Origin: DATATV01 sp035551355
Lineage (GTDB): Bacteria > Actinomycetota > Actinomycetes > Mycobacteriales > Pseudonocardiaceae
NCBI GenBank assembly: GCA_035551355.1
Contig: DASZNF010000048.1
Coordinates: forward strand, 1 to 64,000
Reading direction: 5' to 3'
DNA: 64,000 nucleotides
Positions 1-8,100 of this stretch are shown here, one piece after another. Below the pieces are notes generated by a model, which was not told the DNA's origin, did no database searches, and saw nothing but the letters and a program-made list of their open reading frames with translations. How positions within the stretch are numbered: the stretch's first letter is position 1; each line of letters opens with the position of its first letter. The position numbers were made by a program, and so were the translations under genes.

Positions 1-175
1 GCGCGCCCGGCAGCGGCGACGCGCAAGATTTCGGCGTCGACCCGGCCGGGTCGCAGGTCCGGTCGGTCCCCGGCTCGACCCGAGCACGGACGGAACGTCG
101 AGTGGCCGGCCGCCGGCCGGACCGGACGGAATAGCCCTCACAGTTGGGTTGCGATTTTCCGCCGACAGAGCGTCC

Positions 176-209
176 ATATGGCCGTGCCGCATTCCCGGCA
201 CGGCCATAT
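176..209. repeat. Perfect 14-bp inverted repeat upstream of the integrase
   Basis: Arms 176-189 and 196-209 are exact reverse complements, with a 6-base loop. The hairpin sits just before the integrase start at 238. It could terminate transcription of an upstream excision or replication gene, or be an operator for element control. No T-run follows it. An in-frame ATG at 178 lies inside the stem, which argues for the downstream integrase start. Confidence 0.7.
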
Positions 210-237
210 TCCACTCCTTCTCGAAAGTGAGCCGACC

Positions 238-1380
238 ATGGCTTGGGTAGAAAAACACCGAGGCAGTTTCCGTGTCCGCTATCGACTTGACGACGAAACA
301 ATCTTCACCGAGAACGGGTTCGTCGACCAGGACGAGGCGGACAACCGCGCGGCTGACGTGGAGTCTGACCAGCGTCGCCGCCGGTTCGTCGACCCCCGGC
401 TGGCCGAGACCACCATCGACGAGTGGATCCGTCAGTGGTCGGAGGCGCACCGGGTCGCCGACATCACGTGGGCCACCTACGACTCGCACATCCGCAACCA
501 CATCCTGCCCCGCTGGTCCGGCACCGCGCTGGGAGACTTTCAGCGGATCGCGGTGAAGGGGTGGGTGAACAAGACGCTCCGGGCGAACATGGCCGACAAG
601 AGCGCCCAGGACATCCTCGTGTTGTTCTCGATGATTCTCGGGGAAGCCGTGGACGAGGGGCTAATCGGGTCGAACCCGTGCCGGAAGTTGCGGATCAGTT
701 TCGACGAGCGGCCGGAGCGTCCGCACGCGGCCACCGATGAGGTGGACGCGCTGGCCGGGCGGATGTCCCCGGACAACGGGCTGATGACGATCACCGATGC
801 CTACACCGGGCTGCGGTGGGGCGAGATTGCCGGGTTGCAGTGGATCCGCACTTACCTCGACGAGGACCCGCGTATCGAGGTCGACCCGACGTTCGGCGCG
901 CTGCACGAGGTGCGGGGACGGCTGGAACTCGGCCCGCCGAAGACCCCGGCCAGTGCCCGGACGGTGTACCTTCCGCCGTTCCTGGTCGAGGAGCTGCGGG
1001 CGCACAGGGACCGCAACCCCGACTCCCGGTTCTTGTTCACCGGGGTCAACGGCGGGCTGCATCGGCGGTCGAACTTCCGCCGCCGGGTGTGGCTGCCCGC
1101 GCTGGCCGGGGACGAGGAGAAGGGCTGGTCGGCCCTCAACGAGGAGCTGCACTTTCATGACCTGCGTCACACGCACGAGACATGGTTGATCGAGGATCGG
1201 GTGCCGCGGATCATGCGGCTGGTGCGGCTCGGACACAAGCGCAAAGACGTCGACGACCTCTACTCGCACGTCACCGAGCAGATGATCCAGGAGACGGTGC
1301 AGGCCCTCCAGCAGCGGTGGGAGCAGGATGGCGGGTGGACCTGGACCGAAAACCCCGCTGTGGAGCCAGAAGCGGCATGA
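238..1380 (+). CDS. Tyrosine-family site-specific integrase
   Basis: Phage/ICE-type integrase of 380 residues, expected to catalyse recombination between the element and the tRNA-Val attachment site. The N-terminal part has the SAM-like core-binding segment (DEWIRQWSEAH onward). The C-terminal catalytic domain shows the tyrosine recombinase signature: Arg in TGLRWGEIAG, the HDLRH box, the LGHKRKDV segment, and the putative nucleophile Tyr in LYSHV. The start at 238 (MAWVEKHRG) is preferred because an in-frame ATG at 178 falls inside a hairpin and gives an atypical N-terminus. It is the last gene before the tRNA, the usual position for AICE and phage integrases. Substrate site assignment is inference. 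Confidence 0.93.
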   Translation: MAWVEKHRGSFRVRYRLDDETIFTENGFVDQDEADNRAADVESDQRRRRFVDPRLAETTIDEWIRQWSEAHRVADITWATYDSHIRNHILPRWSGTALGDFQRIAVKGWVNKTLRANMADKSAQDILVLFSMILGEAVDEGLIGSNPCRKLRISFDERPERPHAATDEVDALAGRMSPDNGLMTITDAYTGLRWGEIAGLQWIRTYLDEDPRIEVDPTFGALHEVRGRLELGPPKTPASARTVYLPPFLVEELRAHRDRNPDSRFLFTGVNGGLHRRSNFRRRVWLPALAGDEEKGWSALNEELHFHDLRHTHETWLIEDRVPRIMRLVRLGHKRKDVDDLYSHVTEQMIQETVQALQQRWEQDGGWTWTENPAVEPEAA

Positions 1381-1445
1381 CCTCTTCGGATGGGGGCAGG
1401 TGGTCAGGGGACCGTGCTCCCAAATTGCTCCCAAAAATCAGAAAC

Positions 1446-1474
1446 GGCCTGCCGACGAAGATCATCGACAGGCC
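1446..1474 (-). terminator. Hairpin terminator downstream of tRNA-Val(CAC)
   Basis: Arms 1446-1458 and 1462-1474 form a 13-pair stem when read as minus-strand RNA, with two G-U wobbles. On that strand it is followed by a T-rich tract (ATTTTT). It is placed to stop tRNA-Val(CAC) transcription, though it lies on the element side of the presumed att site. Confidence 0.55.
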
Positions 1475-1497
1475 ATCTGACCAGGCAAAACACTGTG

Positions 1498-1569
1498 TGG
1501 GCGATGCAGGGATCGAACCTGCGACCTCTTCGGTGTGAACGAAGCGCTCTCCCGCTGAGCTAATCGCCC
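1498..1569 (-). tRNA. tRNA-Val (anticodon CAC)
   Basis: A 72-base cloverleaf on the minus strand. The 7-bp acceptor stem (GGGCGAT with ATCGCCC) carries discriminator A at 1498. The anticodon arm CTTCG/CGAAG encloses loop TTCACAC, giving anticodon CAC. The T-arm GGTTCGATCCC is standard. CCA is not encoded. It is the probable integration target of the neighbouring element, because the integrase gene ends just beyond its 3' end. Confidence 0.96.
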
Positions 1570-1926
1570 GCTCGCCGGTGAAGAGAACAGTACAGGAGTG
1601 GGATCCAAGGTCCAAAACGGGGTACCTCCCCGTCATGGACGAGTACGTTCCACCAATTGGAGCAGTCGGGTGAGACGTCTCCGACACATCGGCAAGATTC
1701 ACGCGAAGGCGGTATCTGGTCGGGCCCCCGACCGTCATGATGTGTGAGGACCTACAGAAGGGACGGTCACAGAGCGGAGCGAGCCGACTGCGGAGCGAAT
1801 TAGCTCTGCCCCATCCGAGTGATAACAGCCGGAAACGAGAGCGATTGTGCTCACGGCCACGTCACAACTGGGTAGCTCGTTCGTTTCCTGGCCGGTAGGA
1901 CGGGAAGGAGTAGGAGGATAACGACG
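1570..1926. other. Intergenic region upstream of the SsgB-like gene
   Basis: This 357-base stretch has no convincing coding frame. It should hold promoters for the leftward tRNA-Val and the rightward SsgB-like gene. A strong ribosome binding site (AGGAGG, about 1911-1916) precedes the ATG at 1927. No recognisable operator was identified. Confidence 0.5.
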
Positions 1927-2352
1927 ATGCGAAACGACCATGTGACGCTCCGCGCGACGGCGGTCTTCGACCTGCTGGCGCCGCGGTGTCCCGCGGTCCC
2001 GGTGCGCGTCGAGTTGCGGTACGACACCCGTGACCCGTACGCCGTGGTGGCCGCCTTCCGTACCGGCAAGGCCGGCTGGGTCGAATGGGTGTTCGCCCGG
2101 GACCTGCTGGCCGACGGCCTGATCGCCACCGCAGGCGAGGGTGACGTGCGAATCCGCCCCTCCATTGACGACCCCGAGGTCGTCGTGGTCGAGCTGAGCT
2201 CCCCCTCCGGCCACGCGGTGTTCGAAGCATCGGCCCAGGAGTTCGCCGACTTCCTGGACCGAACCTACGACGTCGTGCTGCCCGGCAGCGAACACCTCTG
2301 GGTCGACGTCGACGAAGCGCTCACGCACATGATCACCAACGATATGGGCTGA
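1927..2352 (+). CDS. ssgB: SsgA/SsgB-family sporulation and cell-division regulator (SALP)
   Basis: A 141-residue protein of the SsgA-like family, small actinobacterial proteins that in Streptomyces control septum site and FtsZ positioning during sporulation (SsgB recruits FtsZ). Family hallmarks are visible: the LRYDTRDPYAV segment near residues 36-46, WVEWVFARDLL near 55-66, GDVRIRP near 79-85, and a C-terminal segment ending in LTHMI. Length matches the family (about 135-145). A clear AGGAGG ribosome binding site precedes the ATG. The SsgB assignment over other paralogues rests on overall resemblance and remembered sequence, so the symbol is less certain than the family. Confidence 0.88.
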   Translation: MRNDHVTLRATAVFDLLAPRCPAVPVRVELRYDTRDPYAVVAAFRTGKAGWVEWVFARDLLADGLIATAGEGDVRIRPSIDDPEVVVVELSSPSGHAVFEASAQEFADFLDRTYDVVLPGSEHLWVDVDEALTHMITNDMG

Positions 2353-2399
2353 TCACCACGGGTGTGGGGTGCTGGCCACCGGTGCCGGGGGACCCCGAT

Positions 2400-2429
2400 T
2401 TGGCCGAAGTTCGGCCAGTCGGATAGAGT
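2400..2429 (+). promoter_or_regulatory. Putative sigma-70-type promoter of the tRNA cluster
   Basis: A -35-like TTGGCC (2400-2405) and a -10-like TAGAGT (2424-2429) are separated by 18 bases and lie about 50 bases before tRNA-Gly. The spacing and -10 hexamer fit the actinobacterial housekeeping consensus. This is prediction by eye. Confidence 0.45.
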
Positions 2430-2481
2430 TTCGCACGCACCACGACGAAGGCCGGACACCCCGGGTGCACGTGGAAGGCAT

Positions 2482-2554
2482 GCGGACGTAGCGCAGTTGG
2501 TAGCGCATCACCTTGCCAAGGTGAGGGTCGCGGGTTCGAGTCCCGTCGTCCGCT
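2482..2554 (+). tRNA. tRNA-Gly (anticodon GCC)
   Basis: A 73-base cloverleaf. The acceptor stem GCGGACG/CGTCCGC has discriminator T at 2554, the anticodon arm CACCT/AGGTG has loop TGCCA within TTGCCAA, and the T-arm is GGGTTCGAGTCCC. It is first of three consecutive tRNA genes on the plus strand. Confidence 0.96.
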
Positions 2555-2610
2555 CGGCAACGGCCTCAAGGTCCAGCCTCGCATCGTAGGCTCAGCCTGC
2601 GGGTGCGATT

Positions 2611-2682
2611 GGCGGAGTGGCCGAGTGGCTTAGGCAAGGGCCTGCAAAGCCCTGTACACGGGTTCGATTCCCGTCTCCGCCT
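2611..2682 (+). tRNA. tRNA-Cys (anticodon GCA)
   Basis: A 72-base cloverleaf. The acceptor stem is GGCGGAG/CTCCGCC with discriminator T at 2682, as expected for tRNA-Cys. The anticodon loop CTGCAAA gives GCA. The T-arm GGGTTCGATTCCC is intact. Confidence 0.96.
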
Positions 2683-2683
2683 C

Positions 2684-2755
<72 letters not shown>

Positions 2756-2765
2756 CGTCCTCGGG

Positions 2766-2812
2766 CGACCTGTGTTTGCGGAAAGCGCGAACCAGGTCGT
2801 CCGTTGTTTTTT
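2766..2812 (+). terminator. Probable terminator of the tRNA cluster
   Basis: A 7-bp stem CGACCTG (2766-2772) with CAGGTCG (2793-2799) is followed within a few bases by a T-tract (2807-2812, part of TTGTTTTTT). Loop size is large (20 bases), so the exact fold is uncertain, but the T-run right after three tRNAs supports the role. The remaining bases up to 3081 hold no convincing gene. Confidence 0.5.
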
Positions 2813-3081
2813 CTGGGGGCGACCCGCAGACCCCCGCGGGGGCGCTCGCCGCGCGGCGCTGTCCGGTCAAGGCGCTGTCCGGTTGGGTCACAGAGGCCCT
2901 GTTCCTCATCGTGAGGGGCAGGGCTTCAGCGATCGAATGGCGGCGGGCGGTTCTCGACCGTCACCGCGTTCTGCCACGAGCTTGGTGCTGATCTTCTGCC
3001 CGAGCCGGGCGCGCCGGACAACCTCGGGAGCCCGTCCTCGGCCAGCCGGGTTCGTCATCAGCTGGTCCGATGTGGACGGTC

Positions 3082-4191
3082 TCAGTCGGACTCCCCGGTG
3101 ATCGCCGCCAACGCGATCTCCCGCGCCGGCTCCCCGATTTCCGGCACGGCGAACCGGCGCCCCCGGATATGGCTCAGCAACTCCGGATCCGGCGGGACGT
3201 CGTGCTCCCGCAGGTAGTACGCCACCGCGCCGGGCCACGTCCAGCTGCCGTCGGTCCGGAAGACCATCGGCACGACATCGGTACGCTCCGGGTCGAATGC
3301 GTCCGTCCCGTGACTGCGCGACGCCAGCACCGCAGGCGCCGCCTCCAGATAGGCGAGCACCCGCTCCCGCTCCTCCGGCCCCAGCCGCTCCCGCGCCACG
3401 ACCGGCCGCCCGGTGTCGTCGAGGCCGTCGTAGATCCGCGGGGTCTTGACGTCGGCCGCGGTCTCCGCGAACGGATCCGCGACGCCGGGGGGAACCGACG
3501 CATCCGAGCCTGCGCCGGCCACACTGCCCGGCGTGACGGCGGCCTCCGGCTCACCGGCCGGTCGCAGGGCCTCAGCGGCGTCCTGCGGGGCCGTGGCATT
3601 CGGTTCGTCGGTTCGCGGTGCCGGCTCGGCGGCCATGTCCGGGCGCGGCGCCTGCGGTGTCGCGCTGCCCGAGGGCGCGGGGCCGGGGTGTGGTGGCCCG
3701 GAAAGTGGGTGGCCCGGTGGTGACGTCCCGGGCGTCCCCTGCGCGGGAAGCGGCGGGAGCCCCGCCCGGGCGCGCAGCCAGGACGGGATGAACGCGTCCG
3801 CGCGCGGGAAGAACCGCAGCTCATCCCGGAATCCGATGGGCGGGGGCGGCTGGTGCCAGCGGGGTTCGACGTCGGGGCGGAACTCCAGGCGCGGCAGCTG
3901 TTGCGGGGTGAACAGCAGCGTCGCGCTGAGCCACGTACCGCGACCGGGCCGGTACATGCCGCCGCGGAGGACGCCCAGCAGCCGGACCGCCTCGGGGTGC
4001 GGGCGGGCCGGGTGGTCGCGCCCGTCCGGAGCCGTGCTGACGACGTCGGCCTCGACGTGCCGCCCGACGGCCCGGTACTCGACCCGCAGCTGCCGCCAGC
4101 CGGGCGGCACGGCCGCAGCGCAGGCCTGGCCGATCTGCCGGACGAGGTCCTGCTGCTGGGCCGGGCTGAGTGGCGCCGGCGGCTGGCTCAT
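3082..4191 (-). CDS. YezG-like immunity paralogue with a long C-terminal extension
   Basis: A 369-residue protein. Residues about 1-150 match the two preceding small proteins in order of motifs: PPGWRQL, LRGGMYRPGRGTW, a strand ending DVEPRW, then FFPRADAFIPSWL. This is the layout of YezG-type immunity proteins that neutralise toxin nucleases. After a Pro/Ala-rich linker (about 155-255) a second domain follows, with MVFRTDGSWTWPGAVAYYL and PPDPELLSHIR. I remember similar domains in other actinobacterial toxin loci but cannot name it. It is third of three tandem paralogues, 21 bases after the previous gene and presumably co-transcribed with the toxin. The family call is by motif resemblance only. 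Confidence 0.7.
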   Translation of the reverse strand: MSQPPAPLSPAQQQDLVRQIGQACAAAVPPGWRQLRVEYRAVGRHVEADVVSTAPDGRDHPARPHPEAVRLLGVLRGGMYRPGRGTWLSATLLFTPQQLPRLEFRPDVEPRWHQPPPPIGFRDELRFFPRADAFIPSWLRARAGLPPLPAQGTPGTSPPGHPLSGPPHPGPAPSGSATPQAPRPDMAAEPAPRTDEPNATAPQDAAEALRPAGEPEAAVTPGSVAGAGSDASVPPGVADPFAETAADVKTPRIYDGLDDTGRPVVARERLGPEERERVLAYLEAAPAVLASRSHGTDAFDPERTDVVPMVFRTDGSWTWPGAVAYYLREHDVPPDPELLSHIRGRRFAVPEIGEPAREIALAAITGESD

Positions 4192-4212
4192 GCGTCGTCC
4201 CCTGACTCGCGC

Positions 4213-4659
4213 TCAATTCCCGGCGGCGGCGAGCCGCTCGCGGAACCAAGCCGGCATGTACTCCTCGGTGCGGGGGAACTGCTCCTGCTCGATCGCGAAC
4301 TGCTCCGCGCCCGGGTACGGGCTGAAGTTCGGCTCGTTGCGCCAGTTGTACTGGATCGTGAACCGGGCCGGTGGCTCGATGCCGAGGCGCGCGGAGAACC
4401 AGGTCCCCTCGCCCTCCTGATACATCCCGCCGCGCAGGCGCTGGAACATCTTCCACACGTCGACGGGTGGGTTCCACCGGCGCTGCGTGCCGTCGGGGTC
4501 AAAGACCCCGACGGCGACGTCGACGTTGTCGCCGACCATGCGGTAGTCGATCATCACTTGCTGCCAGCCCGGCGGCAGGGCTTGCACCACGGCCGTAGTG
4601 ATCTCACCCAGCAGCTCGTTTTGCTGGATCGGGTCCAGCTCAGGCCACTTGAACGGCAT
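4213..4659 (-). CDS. YezG-like immunity protein, second copy
   Basis: A 148-residue cytosolic protein, paralogous to its neighbours: LPPGWQQVMIDYRMVG near residues 30-45, FQRLRGGMYQEGEGTWFSA near 72-90, YNWRNEPNF near 104-112, and FPRTEEYMPAWF near 129-140. The central NxEP(N/W) segment and acidic/aromatic pattern match YezG (DUF600-type) immunity proteins, whose known partners are YeeF-like nucleases. The ATG at 4659 has a strong AGGAGG ribosome binding site about 8 bases upstream. It probably protects against the C-terminal nuclease of the neighbouring toxin or a related one from competing strains. No membrane segment or signal peptide is visible. Confidence 0.75.
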   Translation of the reverse strand: MPFKWPELDPIQQNELLGEITTAVVQALPPGWQQVMIDYRMVGDNVDVAVGVFDPDGTQRRWNPPVDVWKMFQRLRGGMYQEGEGTWFSARLGIEPPARFTIQYNWRNEPNFSPYPGAEQFAIEQEQFPRTEEYMPAWFRERLAAAGN

Positions 4660-4683
4660 CGGTGATGTCCTCCTGATCGTTCG

Positions 4684-4724
4684 GACTATTTGCAGGGGGT
4701 CTCAGACTATTTGAAGGGGTCTCA
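4684..4724. repeat. Tandem direct repeat, about 20 bp x 2
   Basis: Units 4684-4704 and 4705-4724 are nearly identical (GACTATTTG with GGGGTCTCA; one substitution and one indel). They lie in the gap between the first and second immunity genes and may be a duplication scar or small regulatory element. Confidence 0.6.
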
Positions 4725-4742
4725 TTCTGGCACGGTCCGCCG

Positions 4743-5180
4743 TCACTCCTGGGCCCGCAGACGCTCCTGCTCGCCACCCTCGTCGAGCAGCTTCCGCAGC
4801 CACGGCGGCACGTGCTCGTCGTCGCGTGGGAACGCCTCCTGGTCACGGGTGAACGCGCTGGGGTGCAGCGGCGGCCACCAGTTCGGGTCACTGTCGAAGT
4901 CGTAGGAGAATTCTGGCGCGGAATTCGGGCGCAGCCGGACGTTCGCGGAGAACCACGTGCCCCGGCCGGGTTCGTACTTCTCCTCGCGCAGCGCGCGGAA
5001 TGCGGCTTTCACTCCGGCCGGCAGCTCCATCGAGCCAGGTGAGCCGTCGCGCATCCGCACTTGGAGCGCGAATTCGGTGGCGACCACCGTCGCCGACACC
5101 GTGAGCACGATCTCCGCCCATCCGGTCGGTGCCGCGTTCCCCAGCGCCGTGGCGATTTCAGCGGGTACGGGATCGGTCAC
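4743..5180 (-). CDS. YezG-like immunity protein, first copy (cognate candidate)
   Basis: A 145-residue protein whose GTG start at 5180 lies inside the 3' end of the toxin gene (23-base overlap), so translation is probably coupled to the toxin. Motifs shared with the two downstream paralogues are AAPTGWAEI, FRALREEKYEPGRGTWFSA, a strand ending SDPNWWPP, and AFPRDDEHVPPWL. The order, the length near 145 and the DPNW segment fit YezG-type antitoxins. Because it is directly coupled to the toxin, it is the most likely cognate immunity protein; the other two may be older or cross-protective copies. Binding to the nuclease is inferred. Confidence 0.75.
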   Translation of the reverse strand: MTDPVPAEIATALGNAAPTGWAEIVLTVSATVVATEFALQVRMRDGSPGSMELPAGVKAAFRALREEKYEPGRGTWFSANVRLRPNSAPEFSYDFDSDPNWWPPLHPSAFTRDQEAFPRDDEHVPPWLRKLLDEGGEQERLRAQE

Positions 5181-8100
5181 TGTAGGGCCTGTTCTCTCCG
5201 AAGTTGACGTCCGCGGGGTTGTTCGGGAAATCGCGTTCTTTCGTCACTCGCGAAATCTCGACGGGTTTGCCGTTCTCCAGCACGACGTGACCGTTCTCGT
5301 CGGTCTTGTAGATCACTTCCTGCCAGCGCATGGTGACACTCTCGGGCACACCGTTGCTGTCTCCGTGCATGGCGACCTGATAGTTCTGGATATCCTGACC
5401 CTCGACGCCGGCGAAGTCGCCGAGTTTCACCTCCTGGTTGCGCCAGGACGCTTCGTGGATCCAGCCGTCGCGATAGTTGCCGCTGTTGGACGCCGCCATC
5501 TGCGGGTGCATGTTGACGTACTCACCCGGGGCGCCCATCTCGTTGGCCGCGAGGTGACCGCCCGCCCAGCGCACCTTTTCGTACTGTGTGCCGTAGTCGG
5601 GGTGGTTGGCGAACGCCGCCTTGCCCTCGCCGCCGGAGCGGTTCTGCGAGTTGGTGTCACGGTAGGTCTCGCTACTGCCCTTGAAGCTCGGCTCACCCGT
5701 CATCGCGTCGGGTTTGCCGTTCTCGCCGATGTGGAACGACCAGGACTTCGACGGGTCGTGGAAGTTCGGCACGCGGTACTGCGTGTCGGGGATCAGCGGG
5801 TAGCGCAGATCCGGGTTGTGGCCGCCCGATGTGCCGGGGGTGGCCTCCACGTGCGTGATCCGGCCGTTGGCATCAGTGAAGAACCGCGTCTGGGCACCGT
5901 TGTCGTAGGACACGTGGTACTCGGCGTTGCCCGCCAGCGGGCGCTCGCCGTCCAGCGACTGCGGCACACCGTCCGGGTTCGGCTCCGCGTTGCTCGTCCG
6001 CGCGGGCACGCCGTTGATGTCCTGTGGCGAGTCGATGACGTCCGGGTCTCCGGCGCGGTGGCGCTGCCCGGCGAACTCGGAGTCCTCGGGTCGGTCCCAG
6101 CTCACGAACCGCCGGTCGAACTCCGGCTCGCCCTGTTCGAACGTCCTGGTTTCCGGTGGAAGTTTGTACCTCTCCGCGGGGATGCCTGCGGCGTCTTCGT
6201 CACCCCGGGCGTGGGCGCTGTCGGCGTCGACGTCGTTCGGGGCGTGGTGCTGGCCGTCCGGGGCGAACCCGTTGTCGCCGACGTGGTGGGACGTGCCATC
6301 CGGGTGGTGCACGGACCATTCGCCGTCCGGCGGGATCCGCGGGCGCATCCGGCCGTCCGGGCCAACCTCGTAGTCGGAGGAGAAGACCCGCCCGTTCGCG
6401 TCGGTCCACGCGGGCTTGCTCGGTGCCATGACGTCGGTGTCCAGCTCGTGCGAGAGCTGGAGGGCGAAATCGTTGGAGCCGGCGTCGCAGCCGATCAGCC
6501 GGATCGGGCGGCCGTCGTAGTCCGCGTTGTGGCGCAACACATCCGCGAACTCCTCCGGCGTGTAGAGGCGATCGCCGATGCGCGCGTTGCCCTCCGGGGT
6601 CACATGCACGTCGACGGTGTAGCGCCCGTCCGGATCCGGCTGCACCCGCTGGGGAAGATCGCCCATCTCCGCGTCGCCGCGGTGGTACGAACTGCCCGAC
6701 GGCGTGCTCTCCGAGTGGTGCTGGTTGACCTCGTCGGGGGTCAGGGGTTCGTCGTCGTCGTGCGGGGTGCCGTCGTGGTGCGGGGCGGCGTCGTGGTCCG
6801 GTGTGTCGTGGTGTCCGTCGTCGTGGTGATCGGACGGGTCGTCGTGGTTCGGCGGGTTGTCACGGTCCGGCGGGTTGTCGTGGTCCGGCGGGTTGTCGTG
6901 GTCGCGGTGCGGCGCGCTGTCTTCCGGGTCGCCGTGGTGCGATGCGGGCTCGTCCGGCTCAGCGCGCTGCGGTGCGCGGTCACCGGGCGCACCGTCGTTG
7001 GTCTCGCCGCGGCGCGGCGCGTCGCCGTCCGGAGTCTGATGTGGACTGTCGGGCCGGGTTGCCGTATCCGTCCCACCCCGCGCGACGGGCTCCGGCACCT
7101 CCTCGGGCCGCCGGGGCCCGGGCACGCCGTTCTCATCGTCCGGCCACCGCGGGCTCGACGGGTCGTCGGAGCCCTGCGGACTGCGGGTGCTGGGGTCGCC
7201 AGAGCGGTCTGAGCCGGTGCGGCCGTCGCCAGGGCGGTTGGAGCCGGCGCGGCCGCCGCCAGGGCGGTTTGCACCGGAACGGCCCTCGCCGGGGCGACGG
7301 GCTGGGGTGTCGGTGCCGGGGCGGCCCGCGGTGGATGCACGGTCGGGGGCGTCCTGGGTGCGGGCGCCCGGGCTGCCGGGGCGAGTGGAGCCACCGCCCG
7401 AGCCGCCGTCCTGCGGGGTGTTCGGGGCGCCGCCGGGGTCGCTGAACTCGGAGCCGGCGGCCGACGGCCCCGCACCTCTGGCGGCGTTCGGATCGCGACC
7501 GTCCGTTCCGCCGTTGGGGCCGAAGGCGTCTCCGGGCAGGTAGCCGGCCGGCTGGCCCATCGTCTCGGGGTCGGCACTGTAACCGGAGGTGTAGTCGGAG
7601 GTGCGGACCTCGCCGGGCGCGGCCGAGGCCGTGGCTGGTGACCTGGCCGGCCGGCCACCGGCCGGAGCGCTGGTGGGCTCGTACCCCGCCGCTGGGCGTT
7701 GTGGCGACGACGCGGCCCGGCCGGAGTTCGGGGGCGTGCCGCCGGCCGGCGCTTCCTCTGTCGGCGCGACGGACGCTCTCGGACCGGACGCGGCCGGGCC
7801 CGGCGCACCGGTTGCCGCGCCGACCGAATTCCCGGAGTTCGGTGCCTCCGCCGGCGTGCCCTTGTCGACGGTGCCGAGCTGGCCGCCGCTGGTCGGCGTC
7901 TCCGTGGGAGACGGCGCGGAAGCGCCGGCCGGTGAAGCGGTCGGCGCGGAGAACGACGGCTGGGCGGCGCCGGCCGCGTCGGCCTCGCCCGGCGGCGCGG
8001 TGTCGCCGGCCGGACCTGCAGCCAGCGAGACAGGTGCCGGGCTCGACGACTGTTCCACCGGGTTGGCGGCCGGGCCTGCGGACGGGTCGACCGACTGCGG

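Larger units (their letters stand above)
1..1497. mobile_element. End of an integrative element inserted at tRNA-Val(CAC)
   Basis: The window opens inside what looks like an integrated plasmid or AICE-type element. A tyrosine integrase gene reads toward, and ends 117 bases before, the 3' end of a tRNA-Val gene, which is the classic int-att arrangement. The rest of the element lies left of the window, so its cargo, other att copy and true boundary cannot be seen. The attachment core is expected inside the 3' half of the tRNA (about 1498-1545); this is inferred from the family, not read directly. Confidence 0.6.

Noticed and set aside
4957..7212. Long plus-strand open frame opposite the toxin gene (Val/Arg-rich)
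   Set aside because: Antisense shadow of the GC-rich toxin gene; composition is uniform Val/Arg/Gly, with no recognisable domain or ribosome binding site.
6700..7400. CRISPR-like or tandem DNA repeats
   Set aside because: The repeats are in-frame, imperfect and encode the low-complexity toxin linker; there are no spacers.
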